A DNA stretch of 5,432 nucleotides, taken from an uncultured Oscillospiraceae bacterium. Its GTDB lineage: Bacteria > Bacillota > Clostridia > Oscillospirales > Oscillospiraceae. A program made the translations under genes and the position numbers. The notes below the pieces were generated by a model, which searched no databases, was not told where the DNA came from, and was given only the letters and a program-made list of their open reading frames with translations. Position 1 is the first letter of the stretch; each line of letters starts with the position of its first letter. Positions 5,138 to 5,432 of the stretch are shown here, one piece after another. Location of the stretch: NCBI GenBank assembly GCA_934630985.1, contig CAKTXO010000110.1:1-5432 (forward strand). Reading direction: 5' to 3'.

Positions 5138-5155
5138 TGAGACAGCCCCTTTTTT
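5138..5155 (+). terminator. Possible bidirectional terminator arm of the composite element
   Basis: TGAGACAGCCCC followed by TTTTTT closes the long stem with 4859-4874 and gives a U-run for transcripts from the tatD side. For degV transcripts on the minus strand, the matching arm would end in UUUUC at 4859-4862. The loop is long (about 263 nt before nested folding), but nested hairpins shorten it. No other terminator is visible for either gene, so the element may serve this role; this is inference. Confidence 0.4.
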
Positions 5156-5162
5156 GCGTGCG

Positions 5163-5432
5163 TTACGGCTTGCGGAAGAAGGCGGCAGCTACGGCACCGG
5201 GGCCCGCGTGGGTGCCGATCACACTGCCGATAACGGTGCAGCGAAGAGAATCCACCCCTTTTTCCCACAGAGGCGTACTGTCGGCAATGTACTTTTTCAG
5301 AAGAGCGTCGGTCAGGCCGGTATAGCCCAGCAGAATGGGCTGGGAGAAGTCGATACCGCCGGCCTTGCCGATTTCCTGAACCAGCAGGTTGTTGGCCTGG
5401 CGGGAGCCTCTGGCCTTGCCCAGAATGTGAAT
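5163..5432 (-). CDS. DegV family fatty-acid-binding protein, C-terminal part (5' end outside window)
   Basis: The minus-strand frame is open from base 5432 to TAA at 5163-5165 and gives 89 residues of the C-terminal domain. The closing signature VIGSVIGTHAGPGAVAAAFF matches DegV proteins, whose usual ending is GxVIGxHxGPGxxxxxF. Upstream residues GKARGSRQANN and PILLGYTGLTDALLKKYI fit the second domain of the family, in which a region of about 280 residues binds a single fatty acid. In Firmicutes, DegV-fold proteins such as FakB supply fatty acids to a kinase (FakA) for phospholipid synthesis. Many genomes carry several paralogues, so which one this is cannot be told from the fragment. The gene converges on the tatD-like gene, and its stop lies 9 bases from the terminal repeat of the composite element. 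Its start and partner genes lie beyond the window. Confidence 0.93.
   Translation of the reverse strand: MHILGKARGSRQANNLLVQEIGKAGGIDFSQPILLGYTGLTDALLKKYIADSTPLWEKGVDSLRCTVIGSVIGTHAGPGAVAAAFFRKP

Larger units (their letters stand above)
4859..5153. repeat. Composite palindromic element with 16-bp terminal inverted repeats (MITE-like)
   Basis: AAAAGGGGCTGTCTCA (4859-4874) is the exact reverse complement of TGAGACAGCCCCTTTT (5138-5153). Nested inside are further perfect inverted pairs: 4912-4930 with 5092-5110 (19 bp), 4940-4954 with 5011-5025 (15 bp) and 4973-4985 with 4998-5010 (13 bp). There are also local hairpins at 4924-4945 (9-bp stem) and 5043-5063 (9-bp stem, 3-nt loop). The element fills the gap between the convergent tatD-like and degV-like genes. 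It encodes no plausible protein, and I see no clear target-site duplication. The layout fits a non-autonomous transposable element or a dispersed palindromic repeat. It is not an insertion sequence, as no transposase is present. Confidence 0.8.

Noticed and set aside
4859..5153. CRISPR array or full insertion sequence
   Set aside because: The repeats are inverted and nested and not direct with regular spacers, and the element has no transposase frame.
5047..5325. A 92-codon plus-strand frame crossing the composite element and the degV-like gene
   Set aside because: Its second half is antisense to the DegV C-terminus, whose signature is clear, and its first half lies in the repeat element.

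Overview
This window reads as a housekeeping stretch of a Gram-positive, high-GC gut-type Clostridia chromosome, probably Oscillospiraceae or a close relative. The placement is an inference from strong AGGAGG-type ribosome binding sites, sigma-A-like promoters, a DegV protein, an SLH-like secreted protein, a GufA-type ZIP transporter and dispersed palindromic repeats. No phage, plasmid, CRISPR or defence gene is visible, and I see no convincing new multi-gene system.

Layout. Positions 1-528 hold the C-terminal half of a class I glyceraldehyde-3-phosphate dehydrogenase with the codon bias of a highly expressed gene, closed by a strong intrinsic terminator (552-585). Positions 590-1050 have no credible gene. 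They are packed with hairpins and are bracketed by two inverted copies of a palindromic repeat unit. At 1067-2182 lies a secreted protein with a signal peptide, an Ig/cadherin-like domain and a C-terminal SLH-like region; its Shine-Dalgarno can pair with an upstream segment. A terminator (2181-2209) runs directly into a promoter (2208-2237) for a ZIP-family metal transporter (2256-3038).

A second promoter (3039-3067), beginning right at the transporter stop codon, appears to drive a tight three-gene operon: a DUF308/HdeD-like membrane protein, a 4'-phosphopantetheinyl transferase that starts on a GTG overlapping the previous stop, and a TatD-family metal-dependent hydrolase overlapping the transferase by 11 bases. 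The three have no obvious shared pathway; the coupling looks organisational.

Between the convergent tatD-like gene and a degV-like gene (minus strand, truncated by the window end) sits a composite palindromic element of about 295 bp (4859-5153). It has 16-bp perfect terminal inverted repeats, each within about 10 bp of a stop codon, and several nested hairpins. It contains the same repeat unit as the first intergenic region. The element is the most interesting part of the window: it looks like a non-coding mobile or MITE-like repeat and could also serve as a bidirectional terminator.
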